Shown here piece by piece: positions 1 to 13,700 of a DNA stretch of 64,000 bases. This DNA is from Rostratula benghalensis (Eukaryota; Chordata; Aves; Charadriiformes; Rostratulidae). Numbering within the stretch: the first letter of the stretch is position 1; every line of letters starts with the position of its first letter. The notes beneath the pieces were generated by a model. The model saw only the letters and a program-made list of their open reading frames with translations. It was not told where the DNA came from and ran no database searches. Made by a program: the position numbers and the translations under genes. The stretch spans positions 2,171,620 through 2,235,619 of the forward strand of contig VXAI01000082.1 in NCBI GenBank assembly GCA_013399305.1, given 5' to 3'.

Positions 1-3000
1 AGATTGCTGGGCAGAGCCTGCCCTTTCGGTTTGCTCTCACTCCTCCAGTGCCAACGTTGCTGTCACTGTTTCTGAAGTAAAGTTTAGTGCAGGTGCCAAA
101 TGAAACTAAGTGGGTTTAAATTGGAAACACACATTTTTGTCATCGCTAGTTATTACAATACATGCCAATGAAAATTGCGTTTTTGGTGAAACTACAGGGG
201 GAATCTGAAAGGTCATACACAATATTGAGGTAAGAAAAATGTCATGTTTTAAACAGTGCCATGAAGAGCATAAAACCAGATGAAGGCTTGTGTAATTTTT
301 CTCTGATCAAATAAGATGATTCAAAGTCATGATTTGGACTTGCCAGTCTTGCTGGTGCTTGACAATATTAGACGAATTGCTAGTAAATGTAATTGCTTTG
401 CCAAATGATTTTGGGGAGAGAAAAATCATACCAGGATAAAAGCAGAAATTAAAAACAACTTTTGTGAAACCAAGTCAGAATATAACAGAGTTGCTCAAAT
501 TTGTTACAGTATAAAATGTCCAATACTTTTTTATCCCACAAATATCATTTGAAAGAACCTCAACTTAGAAAAATCAGTACTGAACTGAAAAATTCTGGCC
601 TTCAGGACTCCACCTGCGCCTTGATTCATTATTTAGCCTTTGTTTTTTCGATGTGCAAGAGGTCTTCGCACCTCGTGGCATGCATCATAGATGGAGGAGT
701 TAAGGTTAAGACATGCTTTTACTGTGAGGCATAGGGTATTGCCCACTCCCCACATCAAATTCATGTGTGCAATTTAAACAAGATCTTACTCTGCTCCCAA
801 TAAATACACACCAGATGTATCTTTTATGAATGTTGGGTTTTGCAGCATCTTGACATGTGCCAGTAATTTGAAGCCTATGCATGCTTCAGTGGGGTATGAA
901 AGACCCATCCATTCATTCACCTGTGACGTTTTGCAATTATCTTCTTAAAACTGTTTTTTGAGGTGTCAATTTTCTTATGCCGAGAGCCTACTGACTAACA
1001 CAGGAAAAGGTACTCGGCCAAAACCCTCTGATCCGGGATCCCTGACATCGTGTGATGTTACATGTGTAAGGTTTGTCCTGCAGGAGGGAGAAATTTTTGG
1101 CTAAGAAAAAGCAGGCTCTTACCTGGAGACAAGCTTTCTGCTGTGGGACTTTGTTCATCATGGCCATTTTAAAAAGAACCATGTTCTTTGTTTAATACCG
1201 TAATTTAGATAAAGTTTATTATCAGTTAGCATCTGTTGGAACAATAATCAGTAGCCACACTTCAGACATAGACAATGGCAATAAATTATAGCTTAGCTCC
1301 CCATCGACTGGAAAGCTAGATAGGCCAGGTGCTTTCCAGCTTCTTCAAGGGCCAGCAGGCACAAGTTTTAGCAGACCTCAGAAAGGAGAGGATTCCCTGA
1401 GAGCCCTCTGCTGAGAACAGCCTGTAGCAGCTGGAAAGCTGGCATGGCATCATAGCTGTTAGTCATGTGTTATGAAAATTTCAAGTCACTCGGTTGTACT
1501 GAACAGGAAAGTTCACAACACTGTGAAACAAATCATTGGTGATGGTGGCGTTCATCTTCCAGAGAACGCAGAAAAGCAATGTTTTCTATTGCAAAGCCAC
1601 AAGGTCAGATCACGATCATCAGTGTTAACTGCTTGGGAAAGCAAGGTGTTACAGCATCCATTTACTAAAATAATGGAAAAGCATGCATTTCATGTTTTTT
1701 GGGATGCTCCTCAGGTACAGGCCTAAGAGGTGCTACTGATTTAAGCAGTGAAATAGACTTCCCAAAAGTCTCCATGATACACTTGGACTTGGGGAGTCAG
1801 CTGCTAAATGGCCTTTGGGGCAGGGCTGGGCACTGCTCAGAGAAGGCACATGGAAGTGAAGGAACAGTGTCTGTATTTGTCATAAATCTGTTTTACTTGG
1901 AGGCGTCCTGGGAAGGCAGCCACAGCAAGCTGGGTTGGAGAGCAGCTTGCAGTGCAATTGCAAGCATTAGTGGAGATTAATTGCTTTGAGGGGATCCTTT
2001 CAGTTACAACATCAGTTAAAGCTGATGCCTTTGGGACAGTAGGACTCATGGTTTCTGGGGTTATTGATCTTTATTGAAAAGTAACAGAGAAAATGTTGAA
2101 GTGAGCATTAAGCTCCTCATGAATATGGGACTTAGGTTAAGTGAAGAAAATTCTTGCTACTCTGCCATTTTTCTGCTTGCACTCACCCACAATGCTGGAA
2201 AGACAGTAGTAATTTAAAAAGACAGAGCATGTAATTCTCAGTGTATATAAGTGTGCTCCAGTGAAGCTGTTGTGACTCACACCACCTTGGGACCTGACAC
2301 AAAACATCTCTATTTGATGGGCACAGTGCAATCAGTTGGCATGGAATAGTCAGAGGAGGGTGCAGATTGCGATAGTGAGGCTGGGAGCCTGGACCATAGC
2401 ACAAAGATGTTCATCTCATTTCAAAGTATGGAAAATGTTTCTTGATCACTTGATTCCAAGAGGAAAAACTGACTTTTAAACTGCAAATATGCTTCTGGCC
2501 TGGGGATAATTTCCTTTGTAAATGCATGATGAAACAATCCCATGAAGCAAAAAAATATAAATTGCATGTGGCTTGATATAATTCTTATTTATTGGTTATT
2601 TTGATCCTGTACACAGCAAAGTAGCAATATGAACACACCATCTAAGCTATAAACATACCATGTACATACAGAGAAGGAACGGTTAATTTTACATGAGATG
2701 GAGAAGGCACGTAATGCAGTGATGCACTATGATCATTTTGTTCTGGCCAAATTCCAGCTGCAATATCTGTATTCTGCTGAGTGTAAATATTCCTGTGACT
2801 CAGAAGTTACTCCTCACTGATTCACAGGCTGGATGTCACCTTTTTCCAAGGGAAAAGAGAATGGCCTGTGAAAGGGGAGTAAATTGCTTCATCTTCCCCC
2901 TGCCTCTGAGTATCTTCAGAGGGATTAGGTGATCTGATGTGGAGCAGATCATGTGCTCTAACTTAGCACTTTCTCTTTCTTTGTAGAAGGCTGTTAAACA

Positions 3001-4440
3001 TGAAGATAAAATTTTAAATGTGTAACATTTGGGAACATATTGTGCATTTGATTCTTTAATAGATAGGTTACAAGCGATCATGAATAAATTATTTTACTTT
3101 CAGCTTTTGAGTCAAAATAGAGAGATAGATTAAACAAATGTAATTTTGAAATGTCTTCCGCATGGAGATACCTCCATGTTAATGGAGGTTATCAGTACTT
3201 TTTTGGGAAACCAGAAGCCAATCTCTGTATTTTTTTTCTTTATAGCAGCACAAATGCTCTCTACAGCTCTCAGATGTTATTGCTCCTCCCTGAATGTCTG
3301 TTCTTCTGGATGCATTTTATTACACCCCTGGGCTGAGAAGCAGTAAATAGTTTGACAACTGCTATATCAGTCTTAATCTGTGGTTTAAATTCCAGCAAAG
3401 ATGGTATTAGACACTCTTTATAATGTATTCTCTTTTGTTTTAACTGTTGTTCCCTGGTTGAGATATGGCATGGAAGGGTCAGTCTTCCTAACCGTGCATT
3501 TCACAATCACTATAGCATGTTAACATAGTGATGGCTTTGGGACTTTTTGTGCATCTCCAGGCTGTCATTGATCTTTTCCAGCTGCAATGTTTGCCCCCCT
3601 GCCTTCTTTAGATGTTGCTTTGTTAATTCAGCTTTCCAGTATGTTTAGAAACTATGTTTTTAGTTTTGGGGCCTTTTCTTGTTTGTTTCTTGCAAGATTG
3701 TAAATACAGTTTTGAATATTTCACATTTTAATCCCTAATTGCAATGAAATGTGTTCCATTGGTAGGTAATTCTCATTACTGACTCACCATCTTCCTCCCT
3801 TCCCTAGCTTCACCCTTGTTGCCATCCAGCTTTTGCCTCCACCTTACTCATGTTCCATCCGCTTTCATTTCCTTTTCTTCTATCATTTTTGCATTTTCAC
3901 CACTGTTACTTTTATGGTTTCCTCTCCACTGAGACTGACAGCAGTCACTTATGACTTGCTCTAATCTTGGTTGAAATGTTTCTTCCTGTCTTCTGTCTTC
4001 TTGATTTACCTTCTACAAACCACACTCGTATTTCACTGTGAGATGTTTCCCTTTGTTGTGCTTTCATGGGTGCCTTTTTAATTCTTTAGGGGCATATTCC
4101 TTCAGAGCTCTCTTTGGTCTGTATGAGAATTCTTCAGGCTTTCATCTTCTCTGCTTGTCCTTCCTCTGCACATGTTCCTAGGTATCTTGTTCGTCCCTAT
4201 AGGTCCTCTGTGTGGTAACACTTTCTCAAATGTTTTATTACCTCTGTACAGATTGCTTTTCTACTGTCTCCAAAATTTCATCCAAAAAGTCAAACCACCG
4301 AGAAGAGCAGAATTACTTTCCAGCCACCTCTTTGCTCGCTCTACCTTGCACTGTGAACAATATTACTTTTCCTTCAAGTTAGTTCCCCAAGCAAACTGCC
4401 TCCATCTTCAGCTGCTTTCTCTCTTTTGTCCTTTTTCTTT

Positions 4441-4530
4441 GAATCACATAATGATTTTGTCTGGAAGGGACCTGCTGAGGTCATCTAGTCCAGCCTCTTG
4501 CTCAAAGAAGAGCACACTTCAAAGTTAGAT
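4441..4530 (-). mobile_element. CR1 LINE 3'-end fragment
   Basis: The plus strand reads GAATCACATAATG, then CTGGAAGGGACCTGCTGAGG, TCATCTAGTCCAGCC. That is the reverse complement of the CR1 3' end, so the element points to the minus strand. It is short (5'-truncated) and diverged, and sits inside a pyrimidine-rich tract. Confidence 0.75.
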
Positions 4531-4991
4531 CTTCATCATAACCATTCTACTGCTTTTTATTAAATGGTTTAATTTCTGTTTCTCTTTCTCCATCTCTCCT
4601 ATTCATTGAGGTCTCTATCAATTTTATTTCTTCTTTGAGCTCATTGACCAGAAATCCAAGAACACAAAGCAGATGCAGACCTATCTTCCTTGCATGTGCT
4701 TTACTATTTCAATGCTGCTTCTGTTATTTGCACCCAGTTGGTGCCTCTAGGCTCCCCTCTTGTTTTTCAGAACCCTCTGCCCCCAAGTCCTTCCCAGCCT
4801 GCAGCCTAAAACAACTTCTTGTCCACTTACTTCTTGCTCTCTAGTTTGCATGGGTTCCTGTGTCTTTGCCCACTTTGCCACCTCCATCTAGAAAGTGGCC
4901 TTGTCTTTGGGTCTCTTGCAGATTCTTTGGGTGAGACTAATGTTAGAATCTGCCCAAATCACTCCTGCTTTTCTTGTGGTCTCTCACTGCT

Positions 4992-5345
4992 CAGAATCAC
5001 AGAATATAGGGGTTGCAAGAGAGATCTAGTCCAACCCCTCTGCCAAAGTAGGTTCCCCTAGAGCAGGCTGGACAGGAACTCATCCAGGAAGGTTTTGAGT
5101 ATCTCTAGAGAACGAGACTCTACAACCTCTCTGGGCAGCCTGTTCCAGTGTTCTGGCACTTTTAAAGTAAAGAATTTTTTCCTCATATCGAGACAGAACT
5201 TTCTGAGTTCCAGCTGGTGTCTGTTGCCCGTTGTCCTGTCACAAGGGACCACTAAGAAGAGCCTGACCCCATCCTCTTGACACCCGCCCTTCAGATATTT
5301 ATAAATACCTATATTTTGTCTATTTGCTCTCTCATTTACTGAGAC
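4992..5345 (-). mobile_element. CR1 LINE 3' segment, 5'-truncated
   Basis: CAGAATCACAGAATATAGGG marks the reverse complement of the CR1 3' terminus. It is followed by GATCTAGTCCAACCCCTCTG, GCAGCCTGTTCCAGTG and AGAATTTTTTCCTCATAT, all characteristic of inverted CR1. The minus-strand open frame across it (about 100 codons) is the C-terminal remnant of the CR1 reverse-transcriptase protein (FTLKVPEHWNRLPREVVES). It is the typical 5'-truncated CR1 of birds; the left-hand end is sharp, the right-hand end approximate. Confidence 0.9.
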
Positions 5346-6420
5346 AATAAGCCTCATACTGTATACTCTTTTGAGTCACTGTCTCCTTTTTGCAAATATT
5401 TATTTATCTTTGTAAAAATGACCATGCTTAACAAACTTTATAGTATCATTTTTATTATGCCTAAGCAGTGTCTCACAGGGCAAATGCTAGGAAAAAAACA
5501 AGAGTGTCAATTAAAAGCTGTTACATCTGTTATTAGATATTGCTGTAACTCAAAAAGATCTTCCCTGAACCTCTGCTGTCTCGCATCTACTATCATATTT
5601 TTGGTAACTTATTTTTCCATTCTTTACTTAGTCGCCATTTGAACTCTCTGGATTTATACTGCATCGGTACAATGATTGCATTCAAAATAATAACCTTCAG
5701 TGGTAAAGCTGTAAATTGGCCTAGAATAAAATCTGTTGTGCATTTTCTCTGTGACTACATTCTGCTCTTTTAACTCAGCTTGAATCCTACCATCCGCTCC
5801 CATTTTCCATAGTGCTTTGTTTTGAAAGATATTTGTGAGGACTGCAAAAACTCCAGAATGTGCTTACTATCACAGTTACTGCTAATCATCTCATACAGAA
5901 GTAAATGTGAGTGACGCTGATCTTCAGTAATCCCTTAAGGGGTTCATTCAAAATGAATTATGAATTGATCATTAATTAAAAAGATGAGTTAAACTCTCGG
6001 ATAGTGTGTGTGCATGCTGTATTATGCAACTCTTAGAAGAGCAGTCTGGGGTTTGATGCACATATCTGGGTTGTTTCACCACTGCGGGAAGAAAGAAATG
6101 CCATAATGAACTATCCACTTTGTTGCCTCTTTATTGTGGGTTCAGTTTGTGTGGGAGCAATGCTTATGCTTTAATTTCTTGACTATCTGTGAAAATTAAC
6201 TAGATGAGTTACTGCTAAAATTTGCCTCTCCAGTTCAAATAAACCCTGGATGCATTTTTGGCACATCCTCTCCTACTACAAGAATGATCATTAAATCTGT
6301 TGAAGATTTTCAAATGTCTATTTCATTCTGAGATTTCTTCCAAACTTTTCTTGTAATTCAATTACATTTTATGTGTGTGTTTCTTTTTCAAGGAAGAGTT
6401 GCAATCTTTTTGTTGCTGAG

Positions 6421-6606
6421 GATTATGAAGTAGTTAAATGGGATTATCCCTGTTTTAAAAGATTAAAATTGAGGCACAAAAAATTATTTTCTTGTGATCA
6501 TACGAAAAATCTCAACTCCAGGAAAAGCACCAACTCTGTCATCAGAGTTGAGACAATTTTCATTATTTCCAAGCTAATGCTTTACCCATAGGCCACTTCT
6601 GCCACT
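6421..6606 (-). repeat. Ancient MIR-like (tRNA-derived) SINE
   Basis: Read on the minus strand, the block starts with a tRNA-like head (AGTGGCCTATGGGTAAAGCA resembles a worn A-box region of MIR/CORE-SINEs) and ends with the L2-like tail (TTTGTGCCTCAATTTTAATC, then GGGATAATCCCATTTAACTA). Head, core and tail are in MIR order over about 180 bases. The copy is diverged and the borders are approximate. A CAACTCTG/CAGAGTTG hairpin at 6531-6550 lies inside it. Confidence 0.6.
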
Positions 6607-6929
6607 TTCCTGGTAGTTTCCATGAGTTTAGGAATGTGCTTTTGAGCACGCTTTTCGGCAGCTGATGTATACTTGCAATGTAGGAAGAAGCACTTGTGTA
6701 AAGTGAGCCATCAGGTAGTGTTGTAATGAGAAGACGGCAGTAGTGTGTGTTTACAGAATTTGCTTAGGGTGTTTAGATTTCATGTCTCCTTAAGAGGTCA
6801 GATTGTGCTCACTGGAAATTTTAGAACACAGTCTTTTACACTCAGAGAAATATGTGTGTTTGTGGAAACTTAAATTCCTTTCAATAGAAGTTGGGAGGGC
6901 AGCAAGTAAAATGAGAGAACTGGAGGAGA

Positions 6930-7496
6930 GAAAACCAATTAAATTTGAAGCATTTATTTTTGAGAATTTTCGCACAGCTTCTTTTTAATCCCTGATTAAC
7001 AGATGAAAGTAGTTATGCTGAGACAGAGCTCTCATGCTAAACCCTTTGATAACAGAATTAGAATGTCTTTACTGTACAGGCTTATTTGATTTATCTGCAT
7101 CATCTTCTGCAGCGGTGATTGCTAGACAGTCAAAGGAAAGCACAAAAGAGACGCTGTTATTCATGTTGCATCCGAGACAGGCACTTACATGTATCCCAGG
7201 AGCCATTACTGTTTGTAATGCCTACTGCTTATTACCAAGGCTGGAGTTTCCAGTGCAAATAAAAATTGTCCTTGGATGGGTTGGTCAAAAAAATTATAAA
7301 TGGCATTGGTTCACTTAAATGCTAAGAGAATTTTAATGTTATTTAACTTAAGAGGAAAATATTGAAAATATTGAAAGTCCAAAGTCCTTGTAATCTTTAT
7401 AGTGAGTATTCCTGGAATCAGAATGGAAATGAACATATCTAACATATGTACACTCTCCCTTTTCAGCTATCTTCCAAGATGAAAGAGTGCTTTCTT
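6930..7496 (-). other. CRB1: Candidate CRB1 3' untranslated region
   Basis: Downstream of the TAG (lower coordinates) there is no further open frame. An ATTAAA on the minus strand lies at 7337-7332, about 160 bases past the stop, and a canonical AATAAA at 6958-6953, about 540 bases past it, followed by a T-rich stretch. Either could set the mRNA end; the second fits the modest 3' UTR I remember for human CRB1. The boundary is an estimate. Confidence 0.35.
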
Positions 7497-7712
7497 CTAT
7501 ATCAGTCTTTCCATCGGCGGTGGCTGCACCATGTTCCACATCTCTACCCGGGATCCCTCCTTCTCCTGACGGCTGGGGCTGTAGGTCCCTTGAGTTGCCC
7601 GTTTATTGGCAGCGATGACTGAAACCACAACTGCCAAGAAGAGGATCAATAACAAGGCCAGCGTTACTGAGCCAATGGAGGTGAATATGTTCGAGATCAA
7701 GTCAGTTGTCAA
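7497..7712 (-). CDS. CRB1: CRB1 exon 12: transmembrane helix and cytoplasmic tail with ERLI
   Basis: The terminal coding exon is 216 bases including TAG at 7499-7497, equal to human as I recall, and follows an AATCCTTCCAG acceptor. It starts [15 protein letters not shown], then the helix [19 protein letters not shown], then a short tail. The tail contains [20 protein letters not shown], whose GTYSPS part is the juxtamembrane FERM-binding site, and ends PPPMERLI. The last four residues are the class II PDZ ligand that binds PALS1 (MPP5) and PAR6 in crumbs proteins. The methionine at 7736 in this frame is intronic. Everything in the tail needed for polarity signalling is intact. Confidence 0.97.
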   Translation of the reverse strand: MTTDLISNIFTSIGSVTLALLLILFLAVVVSVIAANKRATQGTYSPSRQEKEGSRVEMWNMVQPPPMERLI

Positions 7713-10700
7713 CTGGAAGGATTGAAATAATTGCAATATAATTTATGTCAAGAAAAGACTGAGGCACACTTGAGCTACCATGGAAGAAAAACAAAAAATC
7801 ATTCTATGGATTGGGCTTTGCATATATGAGCTAATGCTGAAGCACTGTTTATTGGTAGAGAAGTACATTAGCTGCTTCAGATTTTTGTTTTTTGACTCTC
7901 AGAAAATTACGCAGTGTTGGAAATTTAATACACAAGGCAGAGCTGGATGAATTTCATGTAATGACACATTTCATATGACTGCTTGAAAATAACCTGTGAG
8001 CTAACACATCTGTGGATGGAAGCAGTAATTCAGCAATTATTTTTTGGTCATTTAAATAATAATTCCTTATCCCTAATTTGTTGTGAATGCATTATTGCTA
8101 GTCTTTGCTACTGCAAGTTCAACATGAACTGTTTTGACTGGATTAGGTCACTTTTCTCTTTCTCTTGCTGGAGAAGTCAAGTTCGTGGTAATACTTGTAC
8201 TTATATTTAGAAAATTTGTTTATTGTAAATATTTTTGTAAAATGTACTATTTCTACAGACATAGCTGCTAGTAAACTTTTCCACCAGTATGTTTACATGA
8301 AATAATTGTATAGAGGCTGCACAAAAGTGCAACAGAAATCTATTCAGTGAGAAATTAATCAGTATATTTTCACAAATGTTTTAAAATATTCATCCAGCTC
8401 TCCTTCTACACACAAGCTTTGTAGCTTCATCTACACAAACACAAGCAGTACAGTATAGGATGAATGTAAGGGTGCTCTGGATTTTTTTTTTTTTTTCTGT
8501 TTTCATGTGGCCATGGGAAATGTGATAATGTCAAAAGGCACAGTGTGCATAAACAAATCTGCCAGTTGAAAAGCTCTAGACCAGAGAAATTTTATAGCTA
8601 GTAGATGAATGTTTTATATATATATCTCTGTGTATGTCTTTTTATTTGTAAAAGAAAATGCTTATGGTGAGGTAAGCCAATGAAGTGATGTGGTTACTGT
8701 GGAAAAGTGGTCACTACGGACAGAACGACCCTGGCAAGAATTGAACTTCTGGGCAGATTCTGCCATCCATCATCTTTTGATTTGTATTACGAGTGACAGC
8801 TGAACTGCCATAGATGAATGTGTGCTTGAGGCTGAACTTTCAAATCCCAAAATATTTAGAAACAGAAAACAGCAGGTCAAAGTCCATTTCCCAGTTAGAT
8901 ACTGCATGTTACGGGATAATTTAGTGATCTGCATAATCGTCAGTTCTAAGGAATTGCAATTACAGTACTAAGAAGGATGACAATTTTCCATTACTGATGG
9001 TTGTACTGTAAGAGGCTGCTGTTGCTGTGGGTACATTGCTTGGGCTCATGCTGCTCAGATGCCTTTGCAGAAGAATGACAAAGCTAGAGGGAAAATGTTA
9101 AAACAATCCTTCCTCTTTTTTTCCTCTCTTCATCTCCACTCTGATGCAAAAGATCCTACTACAATAGTAAAAGTAAGTTTGCTCAGGGATTCTCTTTAGG
9201 GGATGTATGACCAGCTACGATATTTTTCTCTGTCCTTGATGGCTAAATATATGGTTCTTATGATTTTAAAAATATTTTTTCCAAGAGAAATAATCTAGTG
9301 CAGGTGAGAGACCGCATGACTCCAACCCTAAAACAAGGTGGCATGAAATATCTAGGTCTATTAAATTGTATCGGATAGGGAAAGTAATTTCATCTTTAGA
9401 TGGTGTTACAGATATATTTGAAATCTTAGTTTTCCTCTGTACTGTGTTAGACTACATGAGCCTTGTTCCTCTTGTCTCAGAGAGGCTGCAATTTTTTAAT
9501 GGAATTTTTATTCTCAGAAGCTGTCTTTTATCTTCATTGTCTGCTCTGGGAAACTGAGGACCAAGACAGTCTAAGTTAACTCTGATCCTTGGGTTGAACA
9601 GGACATTTGTGAAAGAAATTCACTACCATGGGCAAATGGATGATATTGCCTTGTCTCTGCCATGTGGAATTTCTGAACTTACTGTCCTGTTTTCCAGTCC
9701 ATACTCTTTCCATTCCTGTTGTAAGTATGTCTGTACCTATGGAGATATTTTAATTCATTATATACTTCAAATTAATTTTATTTCTTAAAGAAAAATATTA
9801 AGCAAAGGAGTTGCTCTGGCTTGTTAAAAAGCAGTCACATACCTAAACCACATTGTCTAGTTAAAATGTCATGGGAGGGCTTTTTTTACTTTTTTTTTTT
9901 TTTTCAATAGTTATTTATTACAGAAGCCTTACCAATAGCACACCATAACAACCCAGTACACGTTTTATTCTAGTTCTTTTTTCTGTTTGATAAATATTAT
10001 TTATTCATTGGATTTTTTTTTTTTTTGTCAACCAGTGACTTGAACCTGAAAAAACTGCTGAAAATTGTCCATATTGCCTGTATCTGTGTTGGACAAAACA
10101 TTTCCTCTTGAGCGAGTATGTAAAAAACTTACCCCACAGATTAAAATCTAGACAACTGGAGTTTTTAACATGATCAGATACATGAGATAACTTTATTTCT
10201 GTGGTTATATTGCTTCTAAATTCTAAATATGAAAAAAAAAAGACAACCAACAGCCCAGCCATAAGTCATCTCTTTTGGTGGATTCTATTGTTCCAAAAAA
10301 ATTCTACTGTTCTATCGCTGTCCCCTCGTTTATCAGCCCACAGATTTACAATATAGGTAGCCCCCTTAGCAGTAGGACTGAACTGATAACAAGTGTTGCC
10401 AGAAGGCTCTGCAGTCTGGTCCCATCAAAATCAAATGTTTCTTTAGTAATTAATGGCTGAACAATTCAATTAATTTAGAAAATCAACTGGCTGATCTGGA
10501 AAAAGAAATAATTTGAGAAATTTTGTCCCCCACCATCTCAGAGTTTGTTCCTCACAACTCTTGGTGATCATGAAAAGAAAAAGGACTGAGCAGCATTTTC
10601 AGAAACATAGTGAAGCTGAGACAGCAAAAAAAGAGAGGTTTTCTGTTACTGACCCTATTGTGTATTCTGCATAATGATAGAGAGTGGACTTTAAAAAGGC

Positions 10701-13700
10701 AGTTTGAACATAAAGGTCCCATCTCAGTACTTCAGGCTCTTCTGGTAAATCATTGCCTGCTGCTTTCACTATAGACGGATCTAGGGTATGAACCTTTCCA
10801 ATGTTTTGAAGAGCACAGCTTCTCTCACCACCATGGGACTGCACATGTGTGTAGCTGCTTATCTCAGTGTTCATACCCATGTAGCAGATCACCCGTGGTG
10901 TGAGTCTGTGGGAGTCCTGTGCTGGGTGGTGAGCAATGCTCACTTGATATCTTCTTGGTTAGATCACCGCATTGGAACATCACCTTTCAGCTTCATATCA
11001 CACATGGTGCTATTCACTTCCCTGTGTTAGCTTGTTAAGATCTAGCTATTGAATTGCCTGCTTGGGAGTTGGACACTTGCTATGAATATGCAATTTTTTG
11101 GTGCGCTTATCATAAAGCTGTGGCAGAGTCTTACGCAAGAGATTTTATGTGGCTTAGAGCTTCAAATGCAGAAGGGAAAAGCTCTGGGGAGGAATATACC
11201 AAGCAAGGGAAATTTCATTTTGTCTCAGCACAAACAAAAAAAGCCATAGGGCAGCTCAAGATTTATGAAGAGAAACAAGTTACTTATTTTTTTTGCTAAA
11301 GACCTTTGTTGTCAGGGAAGCCTATCAGAACCCACACGCTGTGATGGACTTTCAGAAATAATTCTTGCTAATAAACACCACGAGGTGATCACAGCCATTT
11401 CTGAATGTAACTTCATCACTGGTTATGAATAACTAAATGTAGGGTAGGGTATGTAGGGTAACTGAAGGAGGGTTACTTTACAGACTCAGCAGTACCTTAG
11501 AGATTCTCATTACACTTTGAACAGGAGATTGGACAGTGAGACCTCCTGAGGGCTCTTCCAACGTAAATTGTCTTATGAAACTGTTTCAAAGATAGTCTGT
11601 TCTCACAACAGAACTGTTGTAAGAGTTCCCCTGCCTCTAATACACAGCAGCAGTCAGTAAGTGGTGAATCCTTAATGGTAATGTGTGATGATGCCAAGAT
11701 GATGCCATGTGCCATGGTAAAACCAACAAAATGAAGACTGTTAACATTAGAAGGCCAATCTGCTTCTTGCTAAAGTATTTTCTGTAGCACGTTCTATTTA
11801 TATGTCTTTGCGTGTTCAACTGGTGCAAGACAAATTTATTTTCACAAAATTTAAATTAAAAAAGAAGGAAGAAAAAGAAAATAGTCTTGAATTTAGTTTT
11901 TATGTAGTGAATAGCTTCATTTGCAAAGACAGGAGAAAATTTAGAAAAAAGTCTTTTTTTTATTTTTTTTTTTCAAAGTCCTGGCTTTCACTGGTGGTTT
12001 CATTTCAAAGCTGATTAATATTTTAGATTTTTTTAAATTATTAAATAAAAATTATTTAGAATGTTTAGATTACAAAAAATAAATCATTGAATAGAGTGAA
12101 ACGTCTTTGTAGGACTGAGTTTTGCTTTTCATTTGGTTATTGAAATAGATTGATTTTTCTGCTTTAGTTTCTTGATCCGCTTTGTAGATGAACAGTTTGG
12201 ATAAGGAGGGCCCAGTTCACAAGTCAAAGCTCAGTAGCATTTATCAATCCAGCATATGTATGCTTATCTTTAAACAAGCTGTCTTCCAAACAGTTATTTT
12301 ATAAGGGGGAAACGTTAAGGATTTGCTATATGTGAACGTTTCCATGTGTGCCAAATGTCAGAGGCAAAGCACAAGGGAGCCAGCAAAATGCAGAGGGCCT
12401 CTTCCTGTTGCGTGTTTTACATCAGCATGACTTAGTTGATCTAATCCTGTTTTATGTTGATATGGGGAATGAGAATTATGGCCACAGACACCACGGGCTG
12501 AACCAGATCAGGGAGAGAGAAAAGCAAGCTGCAACGCCAGCAGAGAAATCCCTGCAGGTGTGAGAGAAGTAGCATGAACTTCCTGAGGACACTGAGACCC
12601 GGGCACAGTCTTTGTGTGGGAAAATGTGGCTTGGATCAAGGGTGTGCATTTGAGATGTGAAAGACACAGCTTGCTCTGAAAGCAGAAACATGCCTCTGTT
12701 GCTGGGCACTAAGAATAAATTAGTCTTCATTTCAGCACTCGCATAGAAATTTTCCTGGTTCTGGATGCTTCACAAGACAGAGACATCAACGCAAAGCTAG
12801 AAAAAACACAGGGATTGCCAAACCCTGGAGAATTTACTTCTCTGCAAGGTGCAGGGAATTCTACAGCTGCTCGTGTGCACTGGGGCTTTTGCCAGCGAAG
12901 TCTCCAGATCCCAAGTCCTGACACAACTCACAAGGTTATCACTTCATTCACGGTAAGAACTTCTGATCCACGCCAACCAGATTTACTGCTCCCAAATCAA
13001 AACCACTTGCTATAGTAATGAGGGACGGTTGGCTTGAATATTCTTAATCCATGTCAGAATTGCCTTGAAAGGTTTGGGGGCATATCAGGATAATGCTGAG
13101 CAGCCAAAAAAAAGCCATTAACTTGATTAAAAAAACCACGGATATGCTGAGCTTATTTCATTGAGATTTTACAACCATCTTATCAGAATTTTTTCTGTTA
13201 AATGCTGAATTCAAATAAGAATCCCAGTAGTTGAGGAAGAAATCCAGGCAGTCATACACAAATCTGTTATGAGATACATTGATAACCCCAGCTTGTGGGG
13301 CTACAGCTTATTTTCAGCAGCAGTAAAGTGGCCATAAATCTGTAGATTGACTTAGTTGAAATAGAATACATCAAATGAAGTCCCCTTTTCTGTAATTCCT
13401 TTTTTCACCTTCACAAGCAAGCACCTATTGCTCTCTCTCGCATCAATCTGTAAAAAGTAGCTGCTCTGTGCTAAACAACATCCACCAAGAGATGTGTTGA
13501 CCTAGATGTTAGGCTCCTGAGTTGAACCAATAACCCATTTTGGACTCATTTGAAGAGAGCAGATCCACATCCAGCTGAGCCAAACACTGCATAGGCCTTT
13601 GGAAAGGGCAAACTTCTTTAAAGATTCTATTTGCACCACCTATTTCCTTTAACTACATATGCTTTTTATGCTTTATCCTGGTTTCCTACTTCATGCTGTT

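Larger units (their letters stand above)
1..6929. other. 3' flanking region of CRB1, no gene recognised
   Basis: No exon with recognisable protein content was found. Short open frames here have no codon structure or motifs. In human the next gene, DENND1B, faces CRB1 tail to tail, so its 3' end could lie near or left of base 1 on the plus strand. Plus-strand AATAAA hexamers at about 801 and 1281 would be compatible but prove nothing. The region also holds a pyrimidine-rich tract (about 3560-4990), two CR1 pieces and a MIR-like SINE, listed separately. Confidence 0.5.

Noticed and set aside
4172..4528. 118-codon plus-strand open frame
   Set aside because: It crosses pyrimidine-rich sequence and ends in an inverted CR1 fragment, so it is a composition artefact.
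10599..10943. 114-codon minus-strand open frame
   Set aside because: No domain or splice support; overlaps an equally long plus-strand frame at 10788-11030.
11437..11475. TAGGG repeats resembling interstitial telomere sequence
   Set aside because: Only three irregular TAGGG units, not a TTAGGG array.
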